64,000 bases of DNA, taken from NCBI RefSeq assembly GCF_028583545.1, contig NZ_CP087106.1, positions 992,001-1,056,000 of the forward strand. The letters run 5' to 3'. The position numbers and the translations under genes were made by a program. Source of the DNA: Methylobacterium sp. NMS14P (lineage in GTDB: Bacteria > Pseudomonadota > Alphaproteobacteria > Rhizobiales > Beijerinckiaceae). This document shows, piece by piece, positions 1 through 8,141 of this stretch (positions within the stretch are counted from its first letter, which is position 1; each line of letters begins with the position of its first letter). The notes beneath the pieces were generated by a model. It did no database searches. It saw only the letters and a program-made list of their open reading frames with translations, and was not told where the DNA came from.

Positions 1-910
1 GCAGCACCCGCACGCCCGCCGCGAAGGCCGGAGGCAGGCGCACCGCGTCCTTCTCGGTGGTGACGAGCTCGGCGTCGAGGCGCCTGGCCGCCTCGGCAAG
101 CGCCGCCAGCTCGCGCGCCCGGTAGGGATGATGGTCGGGGTAGGGGCGTGTCCCGACGATCGCCGCGCCCGCCTCGGCCAGGGTCGCGAAGAACTTCTCC
201 GGGCGGCCGATCCCCGCGAAGGCGAGGCAGCGGCGGCCGGCCAGATCGTCCGTCTCCGAGACGAGGCGCGCCCTGTGGACGGGCAGGCCGCGCCGCGCGG
301 CCGCCCGGACGACCGAGTCGCCCCCAACTCCGTCGCCGATCACGATCACGCCGCCGACATGCGGCCATTGCCGGGCGAGCGGCGCGCGCAGCGGCCCCGC
401 CGGGAACGGCAGGCCGTTGCCGAGGCTGGCGGGGCCGTCGACCACCGCGAGGCTGAGGTCCTTCGCGAGGCTCGGGTTCTGGAGGCCGTCATCCATCACG
501 ATGACGTCGGCGCCGAGGCTCCGGCACAGGGCGGCCCCGGCCGGGCGGTCGCGGGCGACGACCGCGGGCGCGAGGCGGGCGAGGAGCAGCGGCTCGTCGC
601 CAACCTCGGCGGCGGCGTGGTGCTGGGGATCGACCCGCACCGGGCCCGCGAGCCGGCCGCCGTATCCGCGCGACAGGAACGCCGGCGCGGCGCCGAGTTC
701 GGCGACGAGGCCCGCCACCGCCAGTGCGGCCGGCGTCTTGCCGGCACCGCCGAGGGTGAAGTTGCCCAGGCACAGGACCGGGCAGCCGGCCCGCGCGCCG
801 GGGCGGTCCATCCGCCGCGCCGCGAGCGCCCCGTAGGCCGCGCCGACCGGCGCCAGCGCGCGCGCGGCCGGGTGATCCGGCCCCGCGGCCCAGAAGGCCG
901 GCGGCCGCAT
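1..910 (-). CDS. lpxK: Tetraacyldisaccharide 4'-kinase LpxK (3' end outside window)
   Basis: Phosphorylates the 4' position of the lipid A disaccharide precursor at the inner face of the cytoplasmic membrane. About 303 codons are visible. The N-terminus reads MRPPAFWAAG and is followed near residue 55 by the P-loop GGAGKTP, then the kinase core with VMDDGLQN and, near the left edge, VTTEKDAVRLP, all typical of LpxK (family length about 320-340 aa). The ATG at 910-908 overlaps the waaA stop by one base (TGATG), so translation is probably coupled. The gene is incomplete only because the window ends; the stop codon lies outside. Confidence 0.93.
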   Translation of the reverse strand, partial: MRPPAFWAAGPDHPAARALAPVGAAYGALAARRMDRPGARAGCPVLCLGNFTLGGAGKTPAALAVAGLVAELGAAPAFLSRGYGGRLAGPVRVDPQHHAAAEVGDEPLLLARLAPAVVARDRPAGAALCRSLGADVIVMDDGLQNPSLAKDLSLAVVDGPASLGNGLPFPAGPLRAPLARQWPHVGGVIVIGDGVGGDSVVRAAARRGLPVHRARLVSETDDLAGRRCLAFAGIGRPEKFFATLAEAGAAIVGTRPYPDHHPYRARELAALAEAARRLDAELVTTEKDAVRLPPAFAAGVRVL

Positions 911-2241
911 CAGGCCCGCGCGAGCGGGCGCGCGGGGCTGCCGCGGTCGAGACGCTGGAGCTTCATCTGCGCCACGAACGGGTCGAGGACCGCGAGCGTG
1001 CGCGCCACCGCCCCCTCGAACGGCTCCAGGGCGCGCTGCCCGGCGCGGGCCATGTCGGCGAGGCGCTCCCGGTCACCGAGGAGCTCGGCGGCGACCGCCG
1101 CCAGCTCGACGCCGTCGCGCACCGACATGGCGCCGCCGGCGCGGTCGAGGGCCTGGTAGATCACGCCGAAATTCTCGGTGTGCGGCCCGTGCAGCACCGC
1201 CGATTCGAGACGCAGCGGCTCGATCGGGTTCTGGCCGCCCCGCGGGACCAGGGAACCGCCGAGGAACACCAGGGGGCTGAGGCGGTAGAACAGGCCCAGC
1301 TCGCCGATCGTGTCGGCGACGTAGACCTCGATCGACGGATGGGGCCGTCCGCCGGTGGACCGTTGCGCGCTGCGCAGGCCAACGGCGTTCGCGCAGGCGA
1401 CGGCCTCGGCCCCCCGGGCCGGGTGGCGCGGGGCGATGATGGTCAGGAGCTGGGGAAACTGCGCCTTCAGCATCGCGTGCGCGTAGGCGACCATGGCCTC
1501 CTCGCCGGAATGCGTGCTCGCCGCGACCCAGACCGGCCGGCCGGCCACCATGGATCCCAGGTAGGCGAGCTGCTGCGCGTCGGCCGGCGGCACCGACGCG
1601 TCGAATTTCAGGTTGCCGGCGATGCTCACCCGCGGCGCGCCGAGCTTGGCGAAGCGCTCGCCGTCCTCCTGGGTCTGCGTGAGGCAGATCGCGATCCGCG
1701 CCAGGAGGGCCTTCGCGGTGCGCGGGCAGCGCTCCCAGCCCCGGAACGAGCGCTCCGACATGCGCCCGTTGACCAGGATCAGCGGGATCTCGCGCTCGTC
1801 GAGCGCCAGGATCGTGTTCGGCCAGATCTCCGACTCGGCGATCACCGCGAGGTCCGGCTGCCAGTGATCGAGGAATCGCCCGACCCAGCGCGGCGCGTCC
1901 AGGGGCATGTACTGATGCACCGCGCCCGGGGGCAGCCGGACGCCGACCAGCTCGGCGGCCGCGCGCGTGCCGGTGGTGACGAGGACCGAGAAGCCGCGGG
2001 CGATCATGCCCTCGACGAGCCCGATCAGCGACAGGGCCTCGCCCACGCTCGCGCCGTGCATCCAGGCGAGCGGTCCGACCGGCCGGGCCCGGCCCGGCAG
2101 GCCCCGCCGCTCCGGGAGCCGGCGCGGATCCTCCTTGCCGCGCTGCGCGCGCCACGCGAGCAGGCCGGTCAGTGCCGGCTCGCCGATGCGCAGGCCGGCC
2201 CGGTAGGCCTGCAGCGGCAGGGTCACGGAGGGGCGCCTCAC
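910..2241 (-). CDS. waaA: 3-deoxy-D-manno-octulosonic acid (Kdo) transferase
   Basis: Transfers Kdo from CMP-Kdo onto the lipid A precursor (GT30 family). The 443-aa protein has an N-terminal hydrophobic/basic segment, the MHGASVGE motif near residue 62 that holds the catalytic Glu, the AESEIWPN motif, and a C-terminal nucleotide-sugar half with VFLGGSLVPRGGQNPIEP. Length is normal for the family. The GTG start at 2241 overlaps the stop of the upstream acyltransferase gene in a GTGA arrangement and the gene runs directly into lpxK, so the three form one envelope operon. The presence of waaA beside lpxK supports an ordinary Kdo-lipid A pathway. Confidence 0.93.
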   Translation of the reverse strand: MRRPSVTLPLQAYRAGLRIGEPALTGLLAWRAQRGKEDPRRLPERRGLPGRARPVGPLAWMHGASVGEALSLIGLVEGMIARGFSVLVTTGTRAAAELVGVRLPPGAVHQYMPLDAPRWVGRFLDHWQPDLAVIAESEIWPNTILALDEREIPLILVNGRMSERSFRGWERCPRTAKALLARIAICLTQTQEDGERFAKLGAPRVSIAGNLKFDASVPPADAQQLAYLGSMVAGRPVWVAASTHSGEEAMVAYAHAMLKAQFPQLLTIIAPRHPARGAEAVACANAVGLRSAQRSTGGRPHPSIEVYVADTIGELGLFYRLSPLVFLGGSLVPRGGQNPIEPLRLESAVLHGPHTENFGVIYQALDRAGGAMSVRDGVELAAVAAELLGDRERLADMARAGQRALEPFEGAVARTLAVLDPFVAQMKLQRLDRGSPARPLARA

Positions 2242-3023
2242 GCGAGGTCTCCCACCGGCGCGGAGGCCGCCACCTCGGGCGCCTCGCGGTAGAGCGCCGC
2301 CCGGTCGGCGCGGCCGACCAGCGCGTAGGCGCGCGCGTGGACGCGGTTCATCTCGGCCTCGACGTGGCGCCGAAGCGCCTCGAACGCCTCACCCTCGCAG
2401 TCCCGCGCGACGTAGACGGGATCCCCGAGCACGACTGCCCCGCGCCCGAAGGGCAGGCCGAGGCAGGCGCGGTCCCACGACTTGAAGCGCAGGTGCCGGC
2501 TCGTCACGACGGCGGCGGGGACGATCGGCCGCCCCGAGAAGCGCGCCAGCGTCAGGATCCCGGCGTCGCACCGGCGCGACACCTTCGGCACGTCCGCGCT
2601 GAAGGCCACCGACTCGCCGGCCTTGAGAGCCCGCAGCATCGCCCGGAACCCCTCGGCACCGCCCTTGGCGCGGGTGTCGCTGGCCCGGCTCCGTCCACGG
2701 GCGCCGGAGGCCCGGATCACGCGCACGCCCAGGTGCTCCAGCGCGATGGTGTTGATGTTGCCGTCCGGATTCTTGGAGATGATCGTGGCGACCCGATCGC
2801 CCGGCCGGCGCATGAACGGCATCATGATGTGCTGACCGTGCCACATGCCGGCGATGAGCGGCAGCCGCGCGTCCATCCAGCTATCCACGCCGCCCGGGGC
2901 CACCCCGGCCGCGTGGACCTCGAAGCGGTTCGTGACCTGCACGAGCCGCAGATAGGCCGCCGCCAGTCGGCCGAGGAGGCGCTGCACGGACGGGTTGCGG
3001 AGGAGACGCTTACCGAGGCTCAT
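2238..3023 (-). CDS. Lysophospholipid acyltransferase family protein (DUF374)
   Basis: A 261-aa LPLAT-superfamily protein of the DUF374 type, probably an acyltransferase acting on lipid A or phospholipids. It carries the family signature GMWHGQHIMMPF (the His of the HX4D-like site), then ISKNPDGN and AFSADVPKVSR in the acceptor region. The ATG at 3023 gives the N-terminus MSLGKRLLRNP. A GTG at 3047 would add eight residues (MPACPKRD) and cannot be excluded, since no strong Shine-Dalgarno sequence precedes either. It is the first gene of the DUF374-waaA-lpxK operon, a grouping common in Rhizobiales. Substrate is inferred from context only. Confidence 0.82.
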   Translation of the reverse strand: MSLGKRLLRNPSVQRLLGRLAAAYLRLVQVTNRFEVHAAGVAPGGVDSWMDARLPLIAGMWHGQHIMMPFMRRPGDRVATIISKNPDGNINTIALEHLGVRVIRASGARGRSRASDTRAKGGAEGFRAMLRALKAGESVAFSADVPKVSRRCDAGILTLARFSGRPIVPAAVVTSRHLRFKSWDRACLGLPFGRGAVVLGDPVYVARDCEGEAFEALRRHVEAEMNRVHARAYALVGRADRAALYREAPEVAASAPVGDLA

Positions 3024-3221
3024 GTCACGCTTGGGGCAGGCCGGCACGCCGCCGCCCGATCAGTTCCGGATCGCATTCGACCGCGCATGGTCTAGCCCCC
3101 GCTCCGGAGACGAGACAATCGGCCTCGTCCACAACCACACGGATAGGCCGCCGGGATCGGCGGGCATTCCGGCGCCGCGGATGCTCCCGCGGCGCGGCGA
3201 AAACACGGCAGCGGGCCTTGT

Positions 3222-3259
3222 TTAGATCAATTCCAGACTATAGATTGGAATCGATCTAA
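3222..3259. promoter_or_regulatory. Paired ICE-like operator (14-bp inverted repeat) over the promoter of the VIT-family gene
   Basis: TTAGATCAATTCCA (3222-3235) and TGGAATCGATCTAA (3246-3259) form a 14-bp inverted repeat with one mismatch around a 10-bp spacer. Each arm, read outward-in with flanking bases, resembles the rhizobial iron control element TTTAGAA-N3-TTCTAAA bound by Irr. A possible -35 (TTGTTT, 3218-3223) and -10 (TAGATT, 3241-3246, 17-bp spacing) lie inside the repeat. The right arm abuts the ribosome binding site. Binding would therefore block transcription initiation. The repeat is seen directly; Irr is inferred from the motif and from the gene product. Confidence 0.7.
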
Positions 3260-3273
3260 GGATGGAGATTTGC

Positions 3274-3810
3274 ATGGCCGCCGCGCTCGACAGCGCCGCA
3301 GAACTGCACGCCGAAGCGCGCCGCGCCTTCGTGCTGCGCTACGTGCAGCCCGGCCTCGCCGGCCTGATCGACGGCTCGGTCTCGACCCTCGCGCCGATCT
3401 TCGCGGCGGCGTTCGCGACGGGTCACAACGGCGCGACCTTCCTGGTGGGGCTCGCGGCCTCGGTCGGGGCCGGCATCAGCATGGGGTTCACCGAGGCCCT
3501 GTCGGACGACGGCGCCGTCACCGGCCGCGGCGACCCGTGGCTGCGCGGCCTCGTCTGCGGGGCGATGACGACCCTCGGCGGCCTCGGCCACACGCTGCCC
3601 TACGCGATCCCCGACACGCTCCCGGCCGGCTGGCCGAACCCGTTCGTCCTGGCCACGAGCCTCGCGGTCCTGGTGGTGATCGTGGAACTCGCGGTCATCG
3701 CGGCGATCCGCACGCGCTTCATGGCGACGCCGTTCTGGCGCGCGGCCCTGCAGGTCATGCTCGGCGGCGCGCTGGTGCTGGTCGTCGGGATGCTGATCGG
3801 AAGCGCTTGA
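3274..3810 (+). CDS. VIT1/CCC1-family iron/manganese transporter-like membrane protein
   Basis: A 178-aa polytopic protein closely resembling the membrane half of MbfA (membrane-bound ferritin) and VIT1-type metal exporters: FVLRYVQPGLAGLIDGSVST near the N-terminus, then GAGISMGFTEALSDDG, GRGDPWLRGLVCG and GGLGHTLPY, with about five membrane segments. It lacks the N-terminal ferritin-like domain of full MbfA. The ATG at 3274 is chosen because GGAG at 3264-3267 sits six bases upstream; the alternative ATG at 3262 falls two bases from the operator arm. The likely role is moving Fe or Mn out of the cytoplasm, regulated by the ICE-like operator just upstream. Function is by family resemblance. 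Confidence 0.82.
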   Translation: MAAALDSAAELHAEARRAFVLRYVQPGLAGLIDGSVSTLAPIFAAAFATGHNGATFLVGLAASVGAGISMGFTEALSDDGAVTGRGDPWLRGLVCGAMTTLGGLGHTLPYAIPDTLPAGWPNPFVLATSLAVLVVIVELAVIAAIRTRFMATPFWRAALQVMLGGALVLVVGMLIGSA

Positions 3811-3871
3811 CGGGACGCGCCGCGCCCGCGATGCGGGGCGCCTCTCCCCGTGTTGAGGGTGACCACCGGCG

Positions 3872-4795
3872 TTGACCTTCCGCCTCGCCCATCTCAGCGA
3901 TCCGCATGTCGGGCCCCTCGGGCCGGTGCGCCTCCGCCAGCTCATCGGCAAGCGCGCCACCGGCTACGCCAACTGGCGGCGCGGGCGCTCGCGCAGCCAC
4001 GACATGACCGTGCTGGAGGCGCTGGTCACCGACCTGAAGGCGCAGGGGGCCGGGCACGTCGCCTGCACGGGCGACCTGTGCAACATCGGCCTGCCCAGCG
4101 AGTGGGAGACCGCCCGCACCTTCCTGGAGGCTCTGGGATCCCCCGAGGCGGTGAGCTTCGTGCCGGGCAACCACGACGCCTACGTCCGCGGCTCCCTGGA
4201 GGGGCTGCTGGCCGCCTGCGGCCGCTACACGGGGGACGATTCGGGCTCCTGGGGCCACTTCCCCTATCTGCGGCGGCGCGGGCCCCTGGCCCTGGTCGGC
4301 CTGTCCAGCGCGATCCCGACGAAGCCCTTCGTGGCGACCGGCCGCCTCGGCGCGTCGCAGCTGGCCGCGGCCGAGACCCTGCTCCGCGCCCTGGCCACCG
4401 AGCCGGGGCGCCCCTTCCGGGTGGTGATGATCCACCATCCGCCGCAGCCCGGAGGCGCCTCGCCGGGGCGCGAGCTGAAGGACGCGGCGGCGTTCACCGC
4501 GATGATCGCGCGGGCCGGCGCGGACCTGATCCTGCACGGTCACAATCACGTCACCAGCACCGCCCGGATCGCGGGGCCGGACGGCCGCACCGTCCCGGTC
4601 ATCGGTGCCCCTTCCGCCTCGGCGCGCGCGGACGGTCACGGGGCGATCGCGTCGCGCCGGGCCTCCTACCTGCTGTTCGAGATCGGCCGGGCGGAACAGG
4701 GTTACGCGGTCACGGCCCGTCGGCGGGGCCTCGACGCGTCGGGCACCGTGGGCGACCTCGGGACGCTGGACCTCGGCGCGCCGGGGCGCGCATGA
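3872..4795 (+). CDS. Metallophosphoesterase (calcineurin-like)
   Basis: A 307-aa cytoplasmic protein of the calcineurin-like fold with all dinuclear metal motifs in order: LSDPHVG near the N-terminus, GDLCN near residue 68, GNHDA near residue 100, HHPP near residue 188 and HGHNH near residue 220. No signal peptide is visible. The start is a TTG at 3872 (MTFRLAHLSDPHVG), which places the first metal motif at the usual distance. The gene follows the VIT-family gene by 61 bp on the same strand and may be transcribed with it. The substrate (nucleotide, cyclic nucleotide or phosphodiester) cannot be told from the sequence. Confidence 0.87.
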   Translation: MTFRLAHLSDPHVGPLGPVRLRQLIGKRATGYANWRRGRSRSHDMTVLEALVTDLKAQGAGHVACTGDLCNIGLPSEWETARTFLEALGSPEAVSFVPGNHDAYVRGSLEGLLAACGRYTGDDSGSWGHFPYLRRRGPLALVGLSSAIPTKPFVATGRLGASQLAAAETLLRALATEPGRPFRVVMIHHPPQPGGASPGRELKDAAAFTAMIARAGADLILHGHNHVTSTARIAGPDGRTVPVIGAPSASARADGHGAIASRRASYLLFEIGRAEQGYAVTARRRGLDASGTVGDLGTLDLGAPGRA

Positions 4796-4855
4796 GGGCG
4801 CGAGCCGGCACGGCCGCGACGGCGGCGCCGGCCCGATGATCGGCGACGATGCGGT

Positions 4856-5017
4856 TCAGATGCCGGCGACCGCGAGGTCGGCGCGCTGCTGTCGGCTGAG
4901 ACTTGCTTCGTAGCGCTCGGCCTGGAGGCGGGTGAGACCGCATATCAACGCGAGTGTGCCGCGATACACGGTATAGGTGCCGTCGTGGGTCGGCCTGACG
5001 CGAATCACCTCTGCCAT
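4856..5017 (-). CDS. Small hypothetical protein, 53 aa
   Basis: An ATG-to-TGA frame of 53 codons (N-terminus MAEVIRVRPTHDGTYTVYRG, C-terminus RADLAVAGI). It is not an obvious shadow of another gene: both flanking strands are open here. The first 20 residues alternate like a short beta hairpin, followed by an amphipathic helix with LTRLQAERYEASLSRQQ. An AAGGCAGG stretch precedes the ATG by five bases as a weak ribosome binding site. It lies convergent to the metallophosphoesterase gene and divergent from the amidase gene. I do not recognise a family. Confidence 0.5.
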   Translation of the reverse strand: MAEVIRVRPTHDGTYTVYRGTLALICGLTRLQAERYEASLSRQQRADLAVAGI

Positions 5018-5336
5018 GGAAGCCTGCCTTATGCTGGAGGTTGCCTGCTTTCGTCTGAGGAAATCGTCCCTTCTCGCTGGATTGGCCGGTCGAACGCGCG
5101 AACGAGGGCGAGGTTATCAGTCGTTCCGAAGGTGGCAAGGGTCGTATACGTCGAAATGCTTAGGTCCTTCTGCTGCAATGCGGCAAAGCCTTGGCCGGGC
5201 TCGCGATCCGCGGATGCGTAAAAAAGCGGCCGCCGTCTTGCATTTTGAATATGCTGCGTGCGCCGGCCGAGAGCCGCTCGGGCGGTGCGAATCGTAGGAT
5301 GGATCCCGCCCGTCCGGGCGCGCGAAAGGAACACCC
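5018..5336. other. Divergent intergenic region, no gene seen
   Basis: About 320 bp separate the 53-aa ORF (minus) from the first amidase gene (plus). The composition is locally less GC-rich than the flanks, with ATTTTGAATATG near 5243, as expected for divergent promoters. Frames crossing it have no ribosome binding site and atypical codon use. The only clear signal is AAAGGA at 5325-5330, the ribosome binding site of the amidase gene. Confidence 0.5.
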
Positions 5337-6731
5337 ATGCAGCTCTGGCGTCTGACGGCGACCGACCTCGCGGCCCTGATCCGCTCCGGTCAGGTCTCGG
5401 CCCGGGAGGTCGCGCGGGACGCCCTCGACCGGCTCGACGCCGTCAACGGGCGGATCAACGCCGTGGTCGAGCACCGCCCGGAGGACGTGCTGGCGCAGGC
5501 GGACGCGGTGGACGCCGCCCGGGCGCGCGGCGAGGCTCCCGGTCCGCTCGCGGGCGTGCCGGTCACCGTCAAGGTCAACGCCGACCAGCGCGGCTTCGCG
5601 ACGACGAACGGGCTGCGCCTCCAGCGCGACCTCGTGGCGACGGACGACAACCCCGTCGTGGCCAACCTGCGCCGGGCCGGCGCCGTGCTGCTCGGGCGGA
5701 CCAACACCCCGGCCTTCTCGCTGCGCTGGTTCACCACGAACCAGCTCCACGGCGACACTAGGAACCCCCGCGACCCGGCGCTGACGCCCGGCGGCTCGTC
5801 CGGGGGCGCCGGCGCCGCGGTGGCGGCCGGGATCGGGGCGATCGCGCACGGCACCGACATCGCCGGCTCGGTGCGCTACCCGGCCTACGCCTGCGGGGTG
5901 CACGGGCTGCGTCCGAGCCTGGGCCGGATCCCGGCCTGGAACGCGTCCTCACCCGAGCGCGGCATCGGTCCCCAGCTGATGGCGGTCTCCGGCCCGCTCG
6001 CCCGCAGCATCGCCGACGTGCGCCTCGGCCTCGAGGTCATGGCGGCGCCCGACCCGCGCGACCCGTGGTGGGTGCCGGCGCCGCCGGACGGACCGCCCGT
6101 CGCGCGCAAGGTCGCGCTCTGCGTGCGGCCCGGGGGGCTCGCCACCGCACCGGAGGTCGAGGCCGCCCTGCGCGAGGCCGCGCGGCGCCTGAGCGAGGCG
6201 GGATGGGCGGTCACGGAGATCGCCGACACCCCGCCGATCCGGGAGGCGTGCGAGCTCCAGCTCCAGCTCTGGCTCGGCGACGGCTACGCGGCGGTCCGGG
6301 CCGCGGCGGAGCGCGAAGGGGATCCGGCGGCGATCGGCCTCCTGGAGAGCTTCCGGCCCCGGGCCGAGGCGATGGCGCCCGACGCCATCGCCCGGGCGCT
6401 GACGCGGCGCGCGACGCTGGCGCGGGACTGGGCGCTGTTCCTCGCCGAGAACCCCGTGCTGCTGGTCCCGGTCTCGGGCGAGCTGCCCTTCCCGGACGGG
6501 CTCGACCGCACCGGCGATGCCGGCATCGCCCGGGCCTTCGAGGCCAACCTGCTGCAGGTCGGGCTGGCGCCGATCGGCGTGCCGGCGCTCACGGTGACGA
6601 CCGGCCTCGTCGGGCGCACGCCCGTCGGCGTGCAGCTGGTCGCCGCCCGCTACCGGGAAGACCTCTGCCTCGCGGCCGGCGCGGCGATCGAGGCCGGCGG
6701 CGTGCCGGAGATGCCGGTCGACCCGGCCTGA
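5337..6731 (+). CDS. Amidase-signature family hydrolase
   Basis: Hydrolyses a carboxamide or a related C-N bond. The 464-aa protein has the complete Ser-cisSer-Lys triad of amidase-signature enzymes: Lys79 in VPVTVKV, cis-Ser154 in PGGSSGGAG, and nucleophile Ser178 in GTDIAGSVRYP. The length matches the family. The ATG at 5337 is preceded by AAAGGA six bases upstream. It is not GatA by context, because no gatB or gatC adjoins. It lies at the edge of a region rich in amide- and nitrile-acting enzymes, so a catabolic role is likely. The exact substrate is unknown. Confidence 0.85.
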   Translation: MQLWRLTATDLAALIRSGQVSAREVARDALDRLDAVNGRINAVVEHRPEDVLAQADAVDAARARGEAPGPLAGVPVTVKVNADQRGFATTNGLRLQRDLVATDDNPVVANLRRAGAVLLGRTNTPAFSLRWFTTNQLHGDTRNPRDPALTPGGSSGGAGAAVAAGIGAIAHGTDIAGSVRYPAYACGVHGLRPSLGRIPAWNASSPERGIGPQLMAVSGPLARSIADVRLGLEVMAAPDPRDPWWVPAPPDGPPVARKVALCVRPGGLATAPEVEAALREAARRLSEAGWAVTEIADTPPIREACELQLQLWLGDGYAAVRAAAEREGDPAAIGLLESFRPRAEAMAPDAIARALTRRATLARDWALFLAENPVLLVPVSGELPFPDGLDRTGDAGIARAFEANLLQVGLAPIGVPALTVTTGLVGRTPVGVQLVAARYREDLCLAAGAAIEAGGVPEMPVDPA

Positions 6732-6778
6732 CGCGGAACCGCGTCCGCCGGAACCGAAACGTGGCTGCCCCGCTTTTA

Positions 6779-6791
6779 CAACCATTGGTTG
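6779..6791. promoter_or_regulatory. 13-bp palindrome, possible operator
   Basis: CAACCA-T-TGGTTG is a perfect 6-bp inverted repeat around one base, lying between the amidase stop and the 54-aa membrane ORF whose ATG is at 6805. Short compact palindromes of this kind are typical of dimeric repressor sites, but no cognate regulator is adjacent. The palindrome is directly visible; the function is a guess. Confidence 0.3.
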
Positions 6792-6804
6792 CAGAGGGCG
6801 CGGC

Positions 6805-6969
6805 ATGTCGATGATCGCCACCGGCGGGTGCCTCGGGAGCACCCTGATCTGTCTCCTGACCGCGTCGTCGGGACCGCTCCTCGCCCTGGCGGGCTTCTTC
6901 GGCGGCGGCACGGCCGGGGGCCTGCTGGGCGCGCTGGCGGTCGCGGCCCTCGGGCGGGGTCGCGCTTGA
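6805..6969 (+). CDS. Small glycine-rich membrane protein, 54 aa
   Basis: An ATG-to-TGA frame of 54 codons (MSMIATGGCLGSTLICLLTA at the start, LGALAVAALGRGRA at the end). The product is almost entirely hydrophobic with two potential membrane-spanning stretches separated by a GGGTAGG turn. GAGGG at 6793-6797 serves as ribosome binding site seven bases before the ATG. It lies between the amidase gene and the convergent M20 peptidase gene, with its stop 17 bp from the latter's end. No family is recognised, and the call rests on the ribosome binding site and hydrophobic pattern. Confidence 0.5.
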   Translation: MSMIATGGCLGSTLICLLTASSGPLLALAGFFGGGTAGGLLGALAVAALGRGRA

Positions 6970-6986
6970 GAGCGGCGCGGCCGGGC

Positions 6987-8141
6987 TCAGGCCCGGCCGG
7001 CGGCGCCGAGGCTGGCGAGCAGGGCCGCGAACAGCCGGGCCCGCTGCGGCAGGGTCTCGATCAGCACGTGCTCCTCCAGGGTGTGGTAGCCCTGGCCCAG
7101 CGGCCCGAGCCCGTCGAGGGTCGGGATGCCGTTGGCGCCGGTGAAGTTGCCGTCCGAGCCGCCGCCGGCGCTGCGATGGGGCAGGGGCTGGCCCAGCGCC
7201 TCGCTCAGCGCGCGCGCCCGCTCGTAGAGCGCCATGCAGCCCGCATCCGGCTCCCAGACCGGCCGGGTCACACCCCGGGTCACGGTGAAGCGGACACCGT
7301 CCTCCTCGCTCGACAGGGCCAGCATCCGCTCGACGCCGCGGTCGAGGTCGGCCTGCCGCTTGGCCATGCTGAGCGCCTGCCCGCGGCAGACGGTCGGGAC
7401 GCAGTTCACCCACTGCCCGCCCGAGACGATCCCGGTCGAGACGGTGCAGTCGGCGTCCGACAGCGCGTCGATGGCGAGGATCTTCCGCGCCATCGCGCGG
7501 ATCGCCGAGCGCCCCTCGTGGGGCGAGGCGCCGGCGTGGCTCGGGCGCCCCAGGGCCTCGAGGTCGAAGCGCGCGATGGCGTAGCGCCCGGTGACGACCC
7601 CGTTCTCGGGCTGGCCGGGCTCGGGCACCAGCACGAAGGCGTGGCGGGCGGCCTCCGCCTCGATCAGGTCGCGGGTGGAGGGGCTGCCGACCTCCTCGTC
7701 GCCGGTGAACAGGACGGTCACCGGCAGCGGCGTCTCGATCCCGGCCGCCGCCAGGGCGCGGATCGCCGCCAGCGCGAGGACGTTGCCGCCCTTCATGTCG
7801 AGGATGCCGGGACCGTAGGCGCGGTCGCCCTCGATCCGCCAGGGCAGGCTCCCGAGGGTGCCGACCGGATGCACCGTGTCGAGGTGGCCGAGCACCAGGA
7901 TGCCGGGCGCGTCGCGGTCCCGGTGCGGGAACCGGGCGCGGACGCAGTCGCTCAGGCCCATGCGGCCCGGGATCGTCTCGACGGTCGCCCCGAGGAGCGC
8001 GAGGTCGCGGGCGGCGACGCCCATCATGCGGTTGACCGCCGCCGCGTCGTGGGTGGGGCTCTCGCACTCGACCCAGGGGCGCAGGGTCGCGAGGATGTCG
8101 CGCGCGTCGAAGGGCAGGTCCGGGATCATCTCCGGGATCAT
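6987..8141 (-). CDS. M20 family metallopeptidase (glutamate carboxypeptidase-like)
   Basis: A zinc-dependent amidohydrolase/carboxypeptidase of 384 aa. The metal-site motifs are visible in order: GHLDTVHP (His/Asp), the DMKGG bridging Asp, TGDEEVGS (catalytic and metal Glu), EPGQPENG and, near the C-terminus, HRSAGGGSDGN. The insert with GRPSHAGASPHEGRSAI is the usual dimerisation/lid domain. There is no signal peptide, so it is probably cytoplasmic. The ATG at 8141 overlaps the M81 stop as ATGA; an in-frame ATG four codons later is an alternative. It ends a four-gene unit with the M81 peptidase, Ntn acylase and ThDP enzyme, implying removal of an amino acid from a small N-acyl or peptide substrate. 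Confidence 0.88.
   Translation of the reverse strand: MIPEMIPDLPFDARDILATLRPWVECESPTHDAAAVNRMMGVAARDLALLGATVETIPGRMGLSDCVRARFPHRDRDAPGILVLGHLDTVHPVGTLGSLPWRIEGDRAYGPGILDMKGGNVLALAAIRALAAAGIETPLPVTVLFTGDEEVGSPSTRDLIEAEAARHAFVLVPEPGQPENGVVTGRYAIARFDLEALGRPSHAGASPHEGRSAIRAMARKILAIDALSDADCTVSTGIVSGGQWVNCVPTVCRGQALSMAKRQADLDRGVERMLALSSEEDGVRFTVTRGVTRPVWEPDAGCMALYERARALSEALGQPLPHRSAGGGSDGNFTGANGIPTLDGLGPLGQGYHTLEEHVLIETLPQRARLFAALLASLGAAGRA

Noticed and set aside
5337..6731. Amidase genes as glutamyl-tRNA amidotransferase subunit GatA
   Set aside because: There are no gatB or gatC neighbours. The amidases sit beside a binding protein or in a catabolic region, so a catabolic amidase is more likely.
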